DNA of 64,000 nucleotides from Candidatus Gastranaerophilales bacterium (GTDB lineage: Bacteria > Cyanobacteriota > Vampirovibrionia > Gastranaerophilales > Gastranaerophilaceae): NCBI GenBank assembly GCA_944325885.1, contig CALVBT010000002.1, forward strand, positions 124,001 through 188,000, read 5' to 3'. Below the pieces are notes generated by a model that did not search any database, was not told the DNA's origin, and saw only the letters and a program-made list of their open reading frames with translations. Of the stretch, positions 8,640 through 16,669 are shown piece after piece (the first letter of the stretch is position 1; each line of letters opens with the position of its first letter). The translations under genes were made by a program, and so were the position numbers.

Positions 8640-9345
8640 AAAAGCTCTTGTTACTGGAGCATCAAAAGGTATTGGCAAGGCTATTGCCTCGACACTTGTA
8701 AATTGCGGGTATGAGGTTTATATCTGTTCAAGAACAGAGTCTGTACTCTCTCAAACAGCACAAGAAATTGGCGCAAGCGGGTATTTTGTCTGTGATTTGA
8801 CGGATACAGGCACTATAAAACAGGTCATTCCTTCTGAATTTGATATTCTTGTTAATAATGCGGGTGATTATGTATATTCACCGGTGGAAAATACAAAAGA
8901 AGACGATATAAAAAGACTACTCTCTTTAAATATAGAGGCACCTTATGTTTTAACTTCTCTTATAGTTCCATATATGAAGGAACAGAAATGGGGCAGGATA
9001 GTCAATATCGGTTCAATAAGCGGTGTTGTCGGAGAGGCGAATGCTTCTTTGTATTCTATGACAAAATCTTCTTTTACGGGATTCTCAAAAGCACTGGCAC
9101 TTGAGCTTGCGCAGGATAACATTACAGTGAATACAATAAATCCGGGCTGGGTGGAAACAGAACTTGCGAATAACGCTGTTAATGACAGTGATTTTACCTA
9201 TGAAGAAGAAATCGAAATGATTCCTCAAAGAAGATTCATTCAACCGGTTGAGATAGCAAATCTTGTAAAATATATTGTGTCAGAAGATGCAAAAGGCATG
9301 ACAGGACAGAGTATAAGCCTTTGTGCAGGATTGAGTGCGGGGTAG
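8620..9345 (+). CDS. Short-chain dehydrogenase/reductase, FabG-like
   Basis: A 241-residue classical SDR: TGASKGIG (12-19) binds the dinucleotide, NNAG is at 79-82, catalytic Ser is near 132, and the YSMTK motif gives Tyr145 and Lys149. PGWVET follows in the usual place. Substrate could be a 3-oxoacyl-ACP or another ketone; no fatty acid synthesis gene is adjacent, so fabG is not assigned. It overlaps the upstream gene by 20 bases. Confidence 0.9.
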   Translation: MTSTKNKKALVTGASKGIGKAIASTLVNCGYEVYICSRTESVLSQTAQEIGASGYFVCDLTDTGTIKQVIPSEFDILVNNAGDYVYSPVENTKEDDIKRLLSLNIEAPYVLTSLIVPYMKEQKWGRIVNIGSISGVVGEANASLYSMTKSSFTGFSKALALELAQDNITVNTINPGWVETELANNAVNDSDFTYEEEIEMIPQRRFIQPVEIANLVKYIVSEDAKGMTGQSISLCAGLSAG

Positions 9346-9487
9346 ATTTTATACTAAAGTTGTAGTTTAAACTTGAATAAATCCTCTAAAAAGATGATTA
9401 TGTCTTCTTCTTATAATGTTAATTTAGATAGGTACCCAGAACTCTAAAAAGTAATGTGAGTATCATATAACAAATAAGGAAGGCGAA

Positions 9488-9988
9488 ATGGACAAGATGA
9501 AAATCTCTCAATCTAATTTTTCAATTTTTAAGCCTATGTCCAAAACAGAAAGACAAGAGGCTCATTCAAACCCGTTCGGTATTAATTTTAAAGGTAATAT
9601 TTTAGCTTCAGATGTTTTTGAACCTACAAAAACTCAAGAAGCTTCAAATAGCACAAATCCTTTTGCTACATTTTCAAAATTGACTAACAAGTCTAAAATG
9701 GCAGCAAGTGCTATTGTCGGTTCAATGAATTCTTTCAATGAAGCCTTCCGCTCAAGACTTAATTCCGTTATTTCTTTTGGAAGACAAATTAAAGATAATA
9801 TTGTAAGTTCATGGGAAAAAGCCAAAAATACAGAAATCTCACTTGATTTCAGAAGTCTGGCTAATTCTATTTCTTCAAAATTCAATAATCAATACAGTGT
9901 AAACAATCTGTTGAAACGACCTGTAGATGATTTGCATGCAATGTTTGCAATTGAACATGCAGCGTACAAAGAAAGTCTGAAAGCGTAG
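9488..9988 (+). CDS. Hypothetical protein with GINFKGN and NPFATF motifs
   Basis: A 166-residue Ser/Asn/Lys-rich protein preceded by AAGGAAGGCG. The N-terminal region carries NPFGINFKGN (about residues 28-37), an example of the window-wide F-K-G motif, and NPFATFSKL (about 57-65), related to a motif in the proteins at 45537 and 46427. No signal peptide or known domain. It lies 8 bases before the HEAT-like gene and is probably cotranscribed. Upstream, CTCTAAAAAG occurs twice (9384 and 9442). Confidence 0.75.
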   Translation: MDKMKISQSNFSIFKPMSKTERQEAHSNPFGINFKGNILASDVFEPTKTQEASNSTNPFATFSKLTNKSKMAASAIVGSMNSFNEAFRSRLNSVISFGRQIKDNIVSSWEKAKNTEISLDFRSLANSISSKFNNQYSVNNLLKRPVDDLHAMFAIEHAAYKESLKA

Positions 9989-9996
9989 GTGTCACG

Positions 9997-10359
9997 ATGA
10001 AAACAAATAGAATTGACAATATCATTGAAGCTCTTGGCAGACACGAAGATCCAAAATCAATAGAAGTTCTTGAAGAAATAGGAACAAACTCTGAAATCGA
10101 TGAAATCAGAGAAAAAACAGCTCACGCTCTTATCAGAAAAAATACACCTGAATCTTTGAGAGTTGTTATTGCATCTGCAGGCAAAGGTATTAATGACTTG
10201 AGCGCAAGAGTTGCAATGAGTGCTATCAATGAAATTCTTGGCTTGAACGATAAAACAGAAGTTTTAAAAGTTCTTGAAGAAACAATGAACAGCTCTGAAA
10301 AATCAGAAGTAAAAGATACTGCTCGTTCAGTAAAAGCTTTAATTACTTACTCTATGTAA
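9997..10359 (+). CDS. HEAT-repeat-like helical protein
   Basis: A 120-residue all-helical protein with repeated units such as DPKSIEVLEEIGTNSEIDEIREKTAHAL and a second similar unit, resembling HEAT or PBS-lyase type repeats that act as protein-binding scaffolds. AGGTG lies upstream of the ATG. It sits 8 bases after the gene at 9488 and a strong terminator follows, so the two form a small operon. The binding partner is unknown. Confidence 0.72.
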   Translation: MKTNRIDNIIEALGRHEDPKSIEVLEEIGTNSEIDEIREKTAHALIRKNTPESLRVVIASAGKGINDLSARVAMSAINEILGLNDKTEVLKVLEETMNSSEKSEVKDTARSVKALITYSM

Positions 10360-10373
10360 GATTGACTTATCGT

Positions 10374-10416
10374 AAAAAATCCCCTCTTCAATTCCAATTA
10401 AAGAGGGGATTTTTTT
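10374..10416. terminator. Bidirectional terminator
   Basis: AAAAAATCCCCTCTT pairs with AAGAGGGGATTTTTT across a loop. It serves the operon at 9488-10359 and the convergent gene at 10415. Confidence 0.92.
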
Positions 10417-10726
10417 ATGCTGTAAACATCGGACTAGCGTTGGGATTTTCTTTGTTATTTTGTTTTAGAGGATTGTCACCGAACAAATCAGGGATTTTGC
10501 CGGAAAAGACGCTAATTACTTCGTCTTCAAAACTCTTTAGCAGATTGCCTATCTGGTCTTCTGTAATGTTTAATTCTTCTACATCAAGGTTGGCAAAATT
10601 GATGTCTTCAACCTTTTCTGCGCCGAATTTGCCTGAGTCAAAAAGTGTTGCGCTTCTGGCTGTGTTAAAATTTGATGCTTCTTTTAATTGTTCTTGCAAT
10701 CCCAAACTCAGTCTGTTTACTTTCAT
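10415..10726 (-). CDS. Hypothetical acidic protein
   Basis: A 103-residue acidic protein with a perfect CAAAGGAG site before its ATG. It begins MKVNRLSLGLQEQLKEASNF; the middle contains LDVEELNITEDQIGNLLKSF, a likely amphipathic helix, and the C-terminal tail is Asn/Pro-rich. No recognised family, signal or membrane helix. It may be transcribed separately from ispE upstream (about 95-base gap). Confidence 0.68.
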   Translation of the reverse strand: MKVNRLSLGLQEQLKEASNFNTARSATLFDSGKFGAEKVEDINFANLDVEELNITEDQIGNLLKSFEDEVISVFSGKIPDLFGDNPLKQNNKENPNASPMFTA

Positions 10727-10822
10727 TGAAATCTCCTTTGTCAGTTACCCTGTTTTGACTTCCTGTTATTTATATCGGAGTTTTCGTTGCCAAACTTTAT
10801 GGTTTTGCTTTGTTATTTTACA

Positions 10823-11662
10823 TTAGTTTACAATTTTTATACCGTCTGTTATAAAGTGCAGATCCTCTATTGTCAAAAATCTGGCACTGTCAAATTGAAC
10901 CGGGCAAAACCTTTCCAACACAAAAAATGTAGGCCCTGAGCCTGACATAAGAGCTTGCGGGATTGCTTTTTTTATTTCCAATAATTCTTGATAATCATTT
11001 ATTACGGCCAGCTCCAGACTGTTATACAAAAAATCAGGGCTGAATGCTGATATCATTTTTTCCGTGTAGTTATTATTTTGTTGTTTTGTGAGTTTTGCAA
11101 ATTTTGTATAGGCTTCTTTTGCCGAAATACCAAATCCCAGCGGCTTTATCAGTGTTACAAATTCATTTTGAGTAGGTATTCTTTGAATATTTTCGCCCCT
11201 GCCCGTGCATAGTGCTGTTCCGCCGTGCAGGCAAAAATTTAAATCTGAGCCTAAAGATGCACATATTTGTTCAATATCATTTTGCTGCAAACGATTGTTA
11301 AACAACTCATTCATAGCTACCAGTGCGCCTGCTGCATCTGTACTGCCGCCGGCAAGACCTGCTTCTACAGGGATATTTTTTTCTATATAGACTTTGATTC
11401 TTTTGTTTTTTATATTTGTTTTTTCAATAAATTTTGTAATAGCTTTGTGGACAAGGTTTTTGCCGTCATAGGGTATTTTGTCGCTGTTTCCGCTCAGGAG
11501 TATTTCTGTTTGTGTTGAGTCTTCAATCTCAAATGTCAGATAGTCATACAGGCTGATTGCCTGCATAATGCTTTTTATATTGTGGAAGCCGTCTTCTCTT
11601 TTGTTTAAAACTTCCAGTGTGAGGTTTATTTTTGCCGGTGCTGCGATTTTTATACTATGCAT
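10823..11662 (-). CDS. ispE: 4-diphosphocytidyl-2-C-methyl-D-erythritol kinase
   Basis: A 279-residue GHMP kinase acting in the MEP isoprenoid pathway, phosphorylating CDP-ME. APAKINLTLEV at the N-terminus, the ATP-binding PVEAGLAGGSTDAAGAL, and the C-terminal LMSGSGPTFFVL are the three GHMP motifs. It overlaps the end of rsmA by 8 bases, an rsmA-ispE arrangement seen in several bacterial groups. Confidence 0.95.
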   Translation of the reverse strand: MHSIKIAAPAKINLTLEVLNKREDGFHNIKSIMQAISLYDYLTFEIEDSTQTEILLSGNSDKIPYDGKNLVHKAITKFIEKTNIKNKRIKVYIEKNIPVEAGLAGGSTDAAGALVAMNELFNNRLQQNDIEQICASLGSDLNFCLHGGTALCTGRGENIQRIPTQNEFVTLIKPLGFGISAKEAYTKFAKLTKQQNNNYTEKMISAFSPDFLYNSLELAVINDYQELLEIKKAIPQALMSGSGPTFFVLERFCPVQFDSARFLTIEDLHFITDGIKIVN

Positions 11663-12494
11663 TGTTCTTTTTTAACTCCTCTGAAAGCTCTGCCAGCTTT
11701 TCTATGGAGAGGGTTTCTCCTCTGGTGTTTTCGGGAATATTTAAATCATTTAGCGTTTTTGTTACAGCATCTTTTTTAAATCCGGCATTCAATAAAGAGT
11801 TTTTGAGATTTTTTCTCCTTGTTGCAAAGCAAGCTTTTGTTACTCTTTTTAAGAAGGTGTAGTCTTCTACTTTTACTTTTGGTTCTTTGTTTATAGTGAT
11901 TTTGACAAGAGCGGAGTCCACTTTTGGTGCGGGATAAAAAGACCTTCTTCCAACTTTTTGTATCAATTCAACATCCGCATTAAATTGAGTCAGTATTGAC
12001 AAAAGTCCGTATTGTTTTGAGGGGGAGTTTTCGTTTGCAATGAGTCTTTGCGCTACTTCCCACTGTACCATTAACACAATTTCATTGATTCTTTTTCTGT
12101 TGTCGTTATCAAGGTCGTCTATCTCACCCAGCAAATGCGCAAGAATAGGGCTTGTTATGTAGTAGGGAATGTTCGCAATTACTTTAAAAGTCGTGTCTTC
12201 AAGGTCTTTTAGCTGTGTTTTCAGGATATCGTTGTGTATAAGAGTGAACTTTTGTGTCCTAATGTGCTGCAGAGCCTCTATTGCATCTTCGTCAATTTCT
12301 ACTGCATAGACTTTTTTTGCTTTATTCACTATATTTTCTGTTACAAAACCTGCACCGGGGCCTATTTCAAGGACTGTATCGTCCTGATTGACTTCTTCAA
12401 CTATTCTGTCTATTACAGCCTCGTCTATGAGAAAGTTCTGACCCAGACGTTTTTTTGTTTTAAATAATTTTGCTCTTAAAAAATAATCACTCAT
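11655..12494 (-). CDS. rsmA: 16S rRNA (A1518/A1519) dimethyltransferase RsmA/KsgA
   Basis: A 279-residue SAM-dependent enzyme that dimethylates two adjacent adenines in the 16S 3' hairpin. The start is set at ATG 12494 (MSDYFLRAKLF) because KKRLGQNFLID normally lies near the N-terminus; the open frame runs 61 codons further upstream with no family similarity. EIGPGAGFVT binds SAM and NIPYYITSPI is the catalytic NxPY loop. It couples to ispE by an 8-base overlap. Confidence 0.95.
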   Translation of the reverse strand: MSDYFLRAKLFKTKKRLGQNFLIDEAVIDRIVEEVNQDDTVLEIGPGAGFVTENIVNKAKKVYAVEIDEDAIEALQHIRTQKFTLIHNDILKTQLKDLEDTTFKVIANIPYYITSPILAHLLGEIDDLDNDNRKRINEIVLMVQWEVAQRLIANENSPSKQYGLLSILTQFNADVELIQKVGRRSFYPAPKVDSALVKITINKEPKVKVEDYTFLKRVTKACFATRRKNLKNSLLNAGFKKDAVTKTLNDLNIPENTRGETLSIEKLAELSEELKKNNA

Positions 12495-12518
12495 AAGTTG
12501 TATGATACAATAAAAATT

Positions 12519-13412
12519 ATGATAATAATACCTGAATATCTGGCAATCCATGAACCTGATGAGGATTTGCTCGAAATAATTAACAATAAAGAGTTTAACG
12601 ACAAAGTTCTTTATCAAAAACAGTCTGATTTTCACAATATAAAGGTTGTGGAAAACGAGATTGGGCGTTTTTTGCATTATAAAGACACTTATCAGGCAGG
12701 GTTTATAAAAACAGCTTCTTATGAAGGAAATTTGCCCTATATCAATTATTTTTTGATTCCTTATTTGATGAATCCTGATGTAAAAAATATTCTGTTGATA
12801 GGTTTTGGCACCGGTAAAATCGTAAACGACTGGGAGAAGCTGTTTGATTCGTTAGACAGTATTGATGTTGTTGATATTGAAGAAAATATTTTTGATATAG
12901 CAAAAGACTACTTTGGATTTTCTAAATCAGACAAAGTTCACTTCTTTTTGCAAGATGGAATAGTTTATCTTAGAGAAAACAAGAAAAAATATGACCTGAT
13001 TGTAGTGGATGTGGCCTCTGATGACGGTATTGATGACAGATTTTTGAGCAATGATTATTTTGATTTAATCAAAAAATCTCTGTCGCCTGAGGGTATTTTT
13101 GTTTCAAATCTATGCTCCAGTGCTGATTTGGACTGCAGCGAGAATACCTTTTTCCATTCTCTTATACAGACTTACCGTCAGTTTTTCAAAAATATATCTG
13201 TGTTTAAGGGCAATGAATCTGATAGAGTTTATTACAAATCCTTTTTTGATATTGATGAACGTGTAATTGATATAACAAATCTTATTTTTATTTGTTCTGA
13301 CAAGATTTTTACTGTCAGCCGTGATTATAAAAAAATAAAAGACAATATAAGGCTCGATATTGTTCCTTACGTCAATGATCTGCAGGATTTAAAATCTTTC
13401 CGATATCTTTAG
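12519..13412 (+). CDS. Spermidine-synthase-like protein
   Basis: A 297-residue Rossmann protein. LLIGFGTGKIVNDW is the cosubstrate glycine loop, VVDIEENIFDIAKDYFG follows with the acidic ribose-binding position, and DGIVYLRENKKKYDLIVVDVASDDG matches the polyamine synthase core. It could be an aminopropyltransferase or only share the fold; no SAM decarboxylase is nearby. Start ATG 12519 lies just after a TATGAT sequence and has no Shine-Dalgarno, which hints at a very short leader. It is divergent from rsmA (24-base gap) and its end overlaps the convergent PAP2 gene by 24 bases. Confidence 0.75.
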   Translation: MIIIPEYLAIHEPDEDLLEIINNKEFNDKVLYQKQSDFHNIKVVENEIGRFLHYKDTYQAGFIKTASYEGNLPYINYFLIPYLMNPDVKNILLIGFGTGKIVNDWEKLFDSLDSIDVVDIEENIFDIAKDYFGFSKSDKVHFFLQDGIVYLRENKKKYDLIVVDVASDDGIDDRFLSNDYFDLIKKSLSPEGIFVSNLCSSADLDCSENTFFHSLIQTYRQFFKNISVFKGNESDRVYYKSFFDIDERVIDITNLIFICSDKIFTVSRDYKKIKDNIRLDIVPYVNDLQDLKSFRYL

Positions 13413-14339
13413 TATTGCAGGATAAATGCAGGTTATGTAAAACGCTGTTAAAAATGCAATTATTGCTGCTGCAAGGTGTTTTGCTATGAATAGAATAAAA
13501 ATTTTGTTTAGAAACATCATCAAAACATATAAAATAACAATGCCTGCAGCTATCAGGCAGACTCTTTTTTGTGTTGTTTTTTGTGGAATTTGAAAATTAA
13601 TAAATCTTTTTTCTAAAATCCAGCCTGTAAAAACTCCAAGCATAAATCCTATTTTGCTATACACTCCGTGTTTCATCTCAAGAGGGTTTACAAGGTCTTT
13701 TAAACTGTCATAAGTTTCCATCTGTACGCAGCATTTTAAATGCAAATAAATGTATAAAATAGTAGTCAAAGCCAGTAGTGCAAAGTAAAAAATAATATCT
13801 CTGTTGGGCTTTTTATCTATCCAGTTTAGTAACTTGTCAACGAAAAACATCAAAACTATTCCGACTGCTATAGAAACAATAACATCCTGCGGGGTATGAA
13901 CACCTATGTAGTTTCTTGAAAAAGCAACAAGCAAAACAATCGCAATCATTGTGTAGCGGATTGCTTTGTTTTTCCACCACCAGTATGCAGCGGCTCCCCA
14001 GCTGCTCATTGCACCGGCTGTGTGTCCGCTCGGGAATGAATAACCGTCAGCCGCAGGCAGTGCTTTTTCTATTGGGCAGACCCTGCTGTCAATGAGCCAT
14101 GGCCTTTTTATACAGGCGGTCATTTTTAAAAATACATTTACATAAAGCGTGAGTCCGAAGTTGAAGAAGATAAATCTTCCCGCCTTTTTGTTTATTCCCC
14201 AGTAAACAATAGACAAAAATGTAAGGGGGATAATGATTTCTCCAAACCACGTTGCAGCCATAAAAAATCCGTCAAATATTCCGTGAGTGATTTCTCTAAA
14301 ATGCTGCAGCAGCAATAAATATTGTATTTGTAATTCCAT
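13389..14339 (-). CDS. PAP2-family membrane phosphatase
   Basis: A membrane protein of about 316 residues with the three PAP2 phosphatase motifs: KMTACIKRP (KxxxxxxRP), PSGHTAGA (PSGH) and SRNYIGVHTPQDV (SRxxxxxHxxxD). Hydrophobic helices flank them, so the active site faces the periplasm. Likely substrates are lipid phosphates such as undecaprenyl pyrophosphate or phosphatidic acid. The start is uncertain: ATG 14339 (MELQIQYLL) fits the family; an in-frame ATG lies at 14387. Several helices follow the catalytic part. Confidence 0.88.
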   Translation of the reverse strand: MELQIQYLLLLQHFREITHGIFDGFFMAATWFGEIIIPLTFLSIVYWGINKKAGRFIFFNFGLTLYVNVFLKMTACIKRPWLIDSRVCPIEKALPAADGYSFPSGHTAGAMSSWGAAAYWWWKNKAIRYTMIAIVLLVAFSRNYIGVHTPQDVIVSIAVGIVLMFFVDKLLNWIDKKPNRDIIFYFALLALTTILYIYLHLKCCVQMETYDSLKDLVNPLEMKHGVYSKIGFMLGVFTGWILEKRFINFQIPQKTTQKRVCLIAAGIVILYVLMMFLNKIFILFIAKHLAAAIIAFLTAFYITCIYPAILKISERF

Positions 14340-14452
14340 TGTCCCAAACATATTTAAAATTGTAACGTGATTTAATTCTGCAGGCAATTATTTTGTACAA
14401 AATGTTTTTATATATACATAGGTAAGTAATTTTGAAATTTTAGTGTGTGAAA

Positions 14453-14692
14453 ATGGAAAATAGGAATTCTATCTCGCAGGGACGAGTTTCGCAAATGCGA
14501 ATGCGAAACGGCCGAACCTCAGAAAATGTATCAAATCCAATATCAATGCAGCCTCTGCCGCCGCCAAAGTTTGAACCCGTAAGCAAAGAATGTGCGGATG
14601 CAATGCGTTCTCTTGTAATGACGCAGATAAATCTGGGCAATAAAGCCGAGTATTATTCTCCTGATGCTATATATGACAGATTCCGGCATTGA
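14453..14692 (+). CDS. Hypothetical small protein
   Basis: A 79-residue protein with a polar Arg/Asn/Ser N-terminus, a Pro-rich linker (MQPLPPPKF) and a C-terminal segment ending [12 protein letters not shown]. No recognised family. A GTG two codons earlier is an alternative start; neither has a good ribosome site. Its end overlaps the convergent prfB by 26 bases, which is unusual and lowers certainty. Confidence 0.55.
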   Translation: MENRNSISQGRVSQMRMRNGRTSENVSNPISMQPLPPPKFEPVSKECADAMRSLVMTQINLGNKAEYYSPDAIYDRFRH

Positions 14693-15789
14693 TATTTTGT
14701 TTTAAATAAGATTCAACAAATCCGTCTATGTCGCCGTCCATGACCGCATCGACGTTACCTACTTCGTACCCTGTTCTGTGGTCTTTAACCATTTTATACG
14801 GATGGAATACGTATGAGCGAATCTGCGAGCCAAAATTTATGTCAAAGTTTTCACCTTTTAACTCAGCCAGCTTTTTGTCATGTTCAGCCTGTTTTATTGC
14901 CAGAAGTTTTGCTGCAAGCATTTGCATTGCAGTTTCTTTGTTTTGAAGCTGTGAACGCTGCTGCTGGCATTTTACAACAATGCCTGTCGGCTTGTGCAGT
15001 ATTCTGACCGCTGTTTCCACTTTGTTTACGTTTTGTCCGCCGGCACCGCCCGAGCGCATTGTGTCCACTTCTATATCTTCAGGCGGGATTGTTATTACTT
15101 TTTCAAAGTCTTCTATAACAGGGCTTACCTCTAAGGAAGCAAAGCTCGTCTGTCTTTTTCCGTTAGCGTTGAAAGGAGAAATCCTGACGAGTCTGTGTAC
15201 GCCTCTTTCGGCCTTTGCCAGTCCAAAGGCATATTTGCCGGTGACTTTTATTGTTGCAGATTTTATTCCTGCTTCGTCCCCGTCAGATTTGTCCAGCAGC
15301 TCTACTTTCCAGCCTTTTTTTTCTGCCCAGCGTGTGTACATTCTAAGCAGCATCTGCGCCCAGTCCTGCGCATCTGTTCCGCCGGCTCCTGCGTTGACAG
15401 TTAAAATTGCATCATACGAATCATACTCGCCGGACAATGTCATCTGAACTTCCCACTCATTCATTTCTTTGTCCAGAGAGTCCAGTGTGTTTTGCAGTTC
15501 TTCCCAGAGGGATTCGTCTTCTGTTTCATTGTACAGCTCAATCAATATATTGCAGTCATCAATCTGTTTGTCCCAGTTTTTTGCCTGCTCAATAGTATTT
15601 TTATATTCTGTCAGTTCTTGGGAAAGTTTTGCTGCAGCTTGAGGATTAGACCAGATATCTTCGCTTTGCAGTTTTAAATCAATATCTTTTGCACTTGCTT
15701 CAATTTTTGCAAGGTCAAAGACACTCCTTCGCTTTGTTTACTTTCAAAGCCAATTCTTCTAACTTTTGTTTTTGTTCAATGTCTATCAT
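14667..15789 (-). CDS. prfB: Peptide chain release factor 2, made by programmed +1 frameshift
   Basis: Terminates translation at UGA and UAA. The main frame has RISPFNAN (the SPF tripeptide that reads UGA) and [13 protein letters not shown] (the GGQ peptidyl-hydrolysis motif). The N-terminal part is in another frame: ATG 15789 begins [18 protein letters not shown] and reaches an in-frame TGA at 15717-15715 within CTT TGA C. After +1 slippage the sequence continues as GAC CTT GCA and joins the main frame. The full product is about 373 residues, normal for RF2. Low RF2 favours slippage, giving autoregulation. Confidence 0.95.
15714..15729 (-). promoter_or_regulatory. prfB programmed frameshift site
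   Basis: The minus strand reads AAG GAG TGT CTT TGA C. GGAG is the internal Shine-Dalgarno element three bases before the CTT slip codon, followed by the weak UGA-C stop context. This matches the conserved RF2 frameshift signal. Confidence 0.95.
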
Positions 15790-15903
15790 AGTAAGATAAT
15801 TCTAGCATAAACTTCTTTAATTTTTATTAATTTGTAGTGCCGATAATAGCAAAAAATATTTTTTAGCTGTATTCTATGAACATAATTAACACAGGGGGTA
15901 TTT

Positions 15904-16584
15904 ATGATTACTGCGGTGAATGCGTTGCCAATACATTCAAATAATTCAAAAAATGTTTCCAAAAATATTGCATTTGGAAATAATGAACAGCAAAAAACTA
16001 ATGCAAATAATCAGAACACGGATTTTTATAAAACAAATACAGGTCTGAAAACAGGTATAGGTTATGCTATTGTTGGTCAGTTATTTACCGGTGTCACAAA
16101 TAAAATAATTGATATAGTAAATAAAAACAATCAGCAAATTTCTAAAAAAATTGAATTGATGCCCAAAATATCATTGCCGGTAGCAGCATGGTCAGTAATT
16201 ACATCTCTTGGCTGCGGTGCAATAGCTGACAAATTGATTAATAAAAAGAGAGAAAAACTTGCTGCTGATATGAAGACAAAAGATGCGCAGACTCTTATGA
16301 AGGAAGATAAGAACATACAAAAGACAGAAAAAGGCAATTTGTATTACAAATCAAATATTTCGGATAAAATCGGTCCGATGCTCGGCGTTGGTGTATTTGC
16401 ACTAAATACAGTTATTAATGTTGCATCAAGAGCTATCAAAAAACAGCCGGTTAGATTCAGCCTCTGGAATGCTGTAGATATGTTATTAACAGCTTCTGCA
16501 GGAGGCTGGATTCTCGGTTCAATTGCTGATAAGTATTCAAACAAAGCAGCTGTTGCACACGCTGACAGCAAGACAAATTCTTAA
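15904..16584 (+). CDS. Hypothetical membrane protein with N-terminal NIAFGN motif
   Basis: A 226-residue protein preceded by AGGGGG. The N-terminal 45 residues are polar (Asn/Ser/Lys) and contain NIAFGN (about 21-26), the F-G motif found on other proteins here. Then come two pairs of hydrophobic helices (GIGYAIVGQLFTGV, LPVAAWSVITSLGCGAIA, IGPMLGVGVFALNTVINVA, VDMLLTASAGGWILG) separated by a basic soluble loop. The two halves look alike, suggesting an internal repeat. No family recognised. Confidence 0.75.
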   Translation: MITAVNALPIHSNNSKNVSKNIAFGNNEQQKTNANNQNTDFYKTNTGLKTGIGYAIVGQLFTGVTNKIIDIVNKNNQQISKKIELMPKISLPVAAWSVITSLGCGAIADKLINKKREKLAADMKTKDAQTLMKEDKNIQKTEKGNLYYKSNISDKIGPMLGVGVFALNTVINVASRAIKKQPVRFSLWNAVDMLLTASAGGWILGSIADKYSNKAAVAHADSKTNS

Positions 16585-16601
16585 TTAATATAGAAAAGTA
16601 T

Positions 16602-16639
16602 AAAAAAAGATAGGCTTTAATTTTAAGCCTATCTTTTTT
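16602..16639. terminator. Bidirectional terminator
   Basis: AAAAAAAGATAGGCTT pairs with AAGCCTATCTTTTTT. It separates the gene at 15904 from the convergent metG. Confidence 0.9.
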
Positions 16640-16669
16640 ATTTGTATTTGTTTTTATGCCTATTTATTT

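Noticed and set aside
9384-9451. CTCTAAAAAG repeated 58 bases apart before the gene at 9488
   Set aside because: A 10-base AT-rich repeat at a spacing that does not fit the 22-bp pattern; probably chance.
10362-10826. A 154-codon plus-strand open frame
   Set aside because: It lies opposite the gene at 10415, which has a perfect ribosome site; composition is Ser/Phe/Cys-rich as in other shadows.
12498-12518. TTG start seven codons upstream of the spermidine-synthase-like gene
   Set aside because: It falls in a TATGAT-containing promoter-like stretch right after the divergent rsmA start.
15715-15717. TGA in prfB as a selenocysteine codon or a pseudogene mutation
   Set aside because: The CTT-TGA-C context with an upstream GGAG is the well-known RF2 frameshift site.
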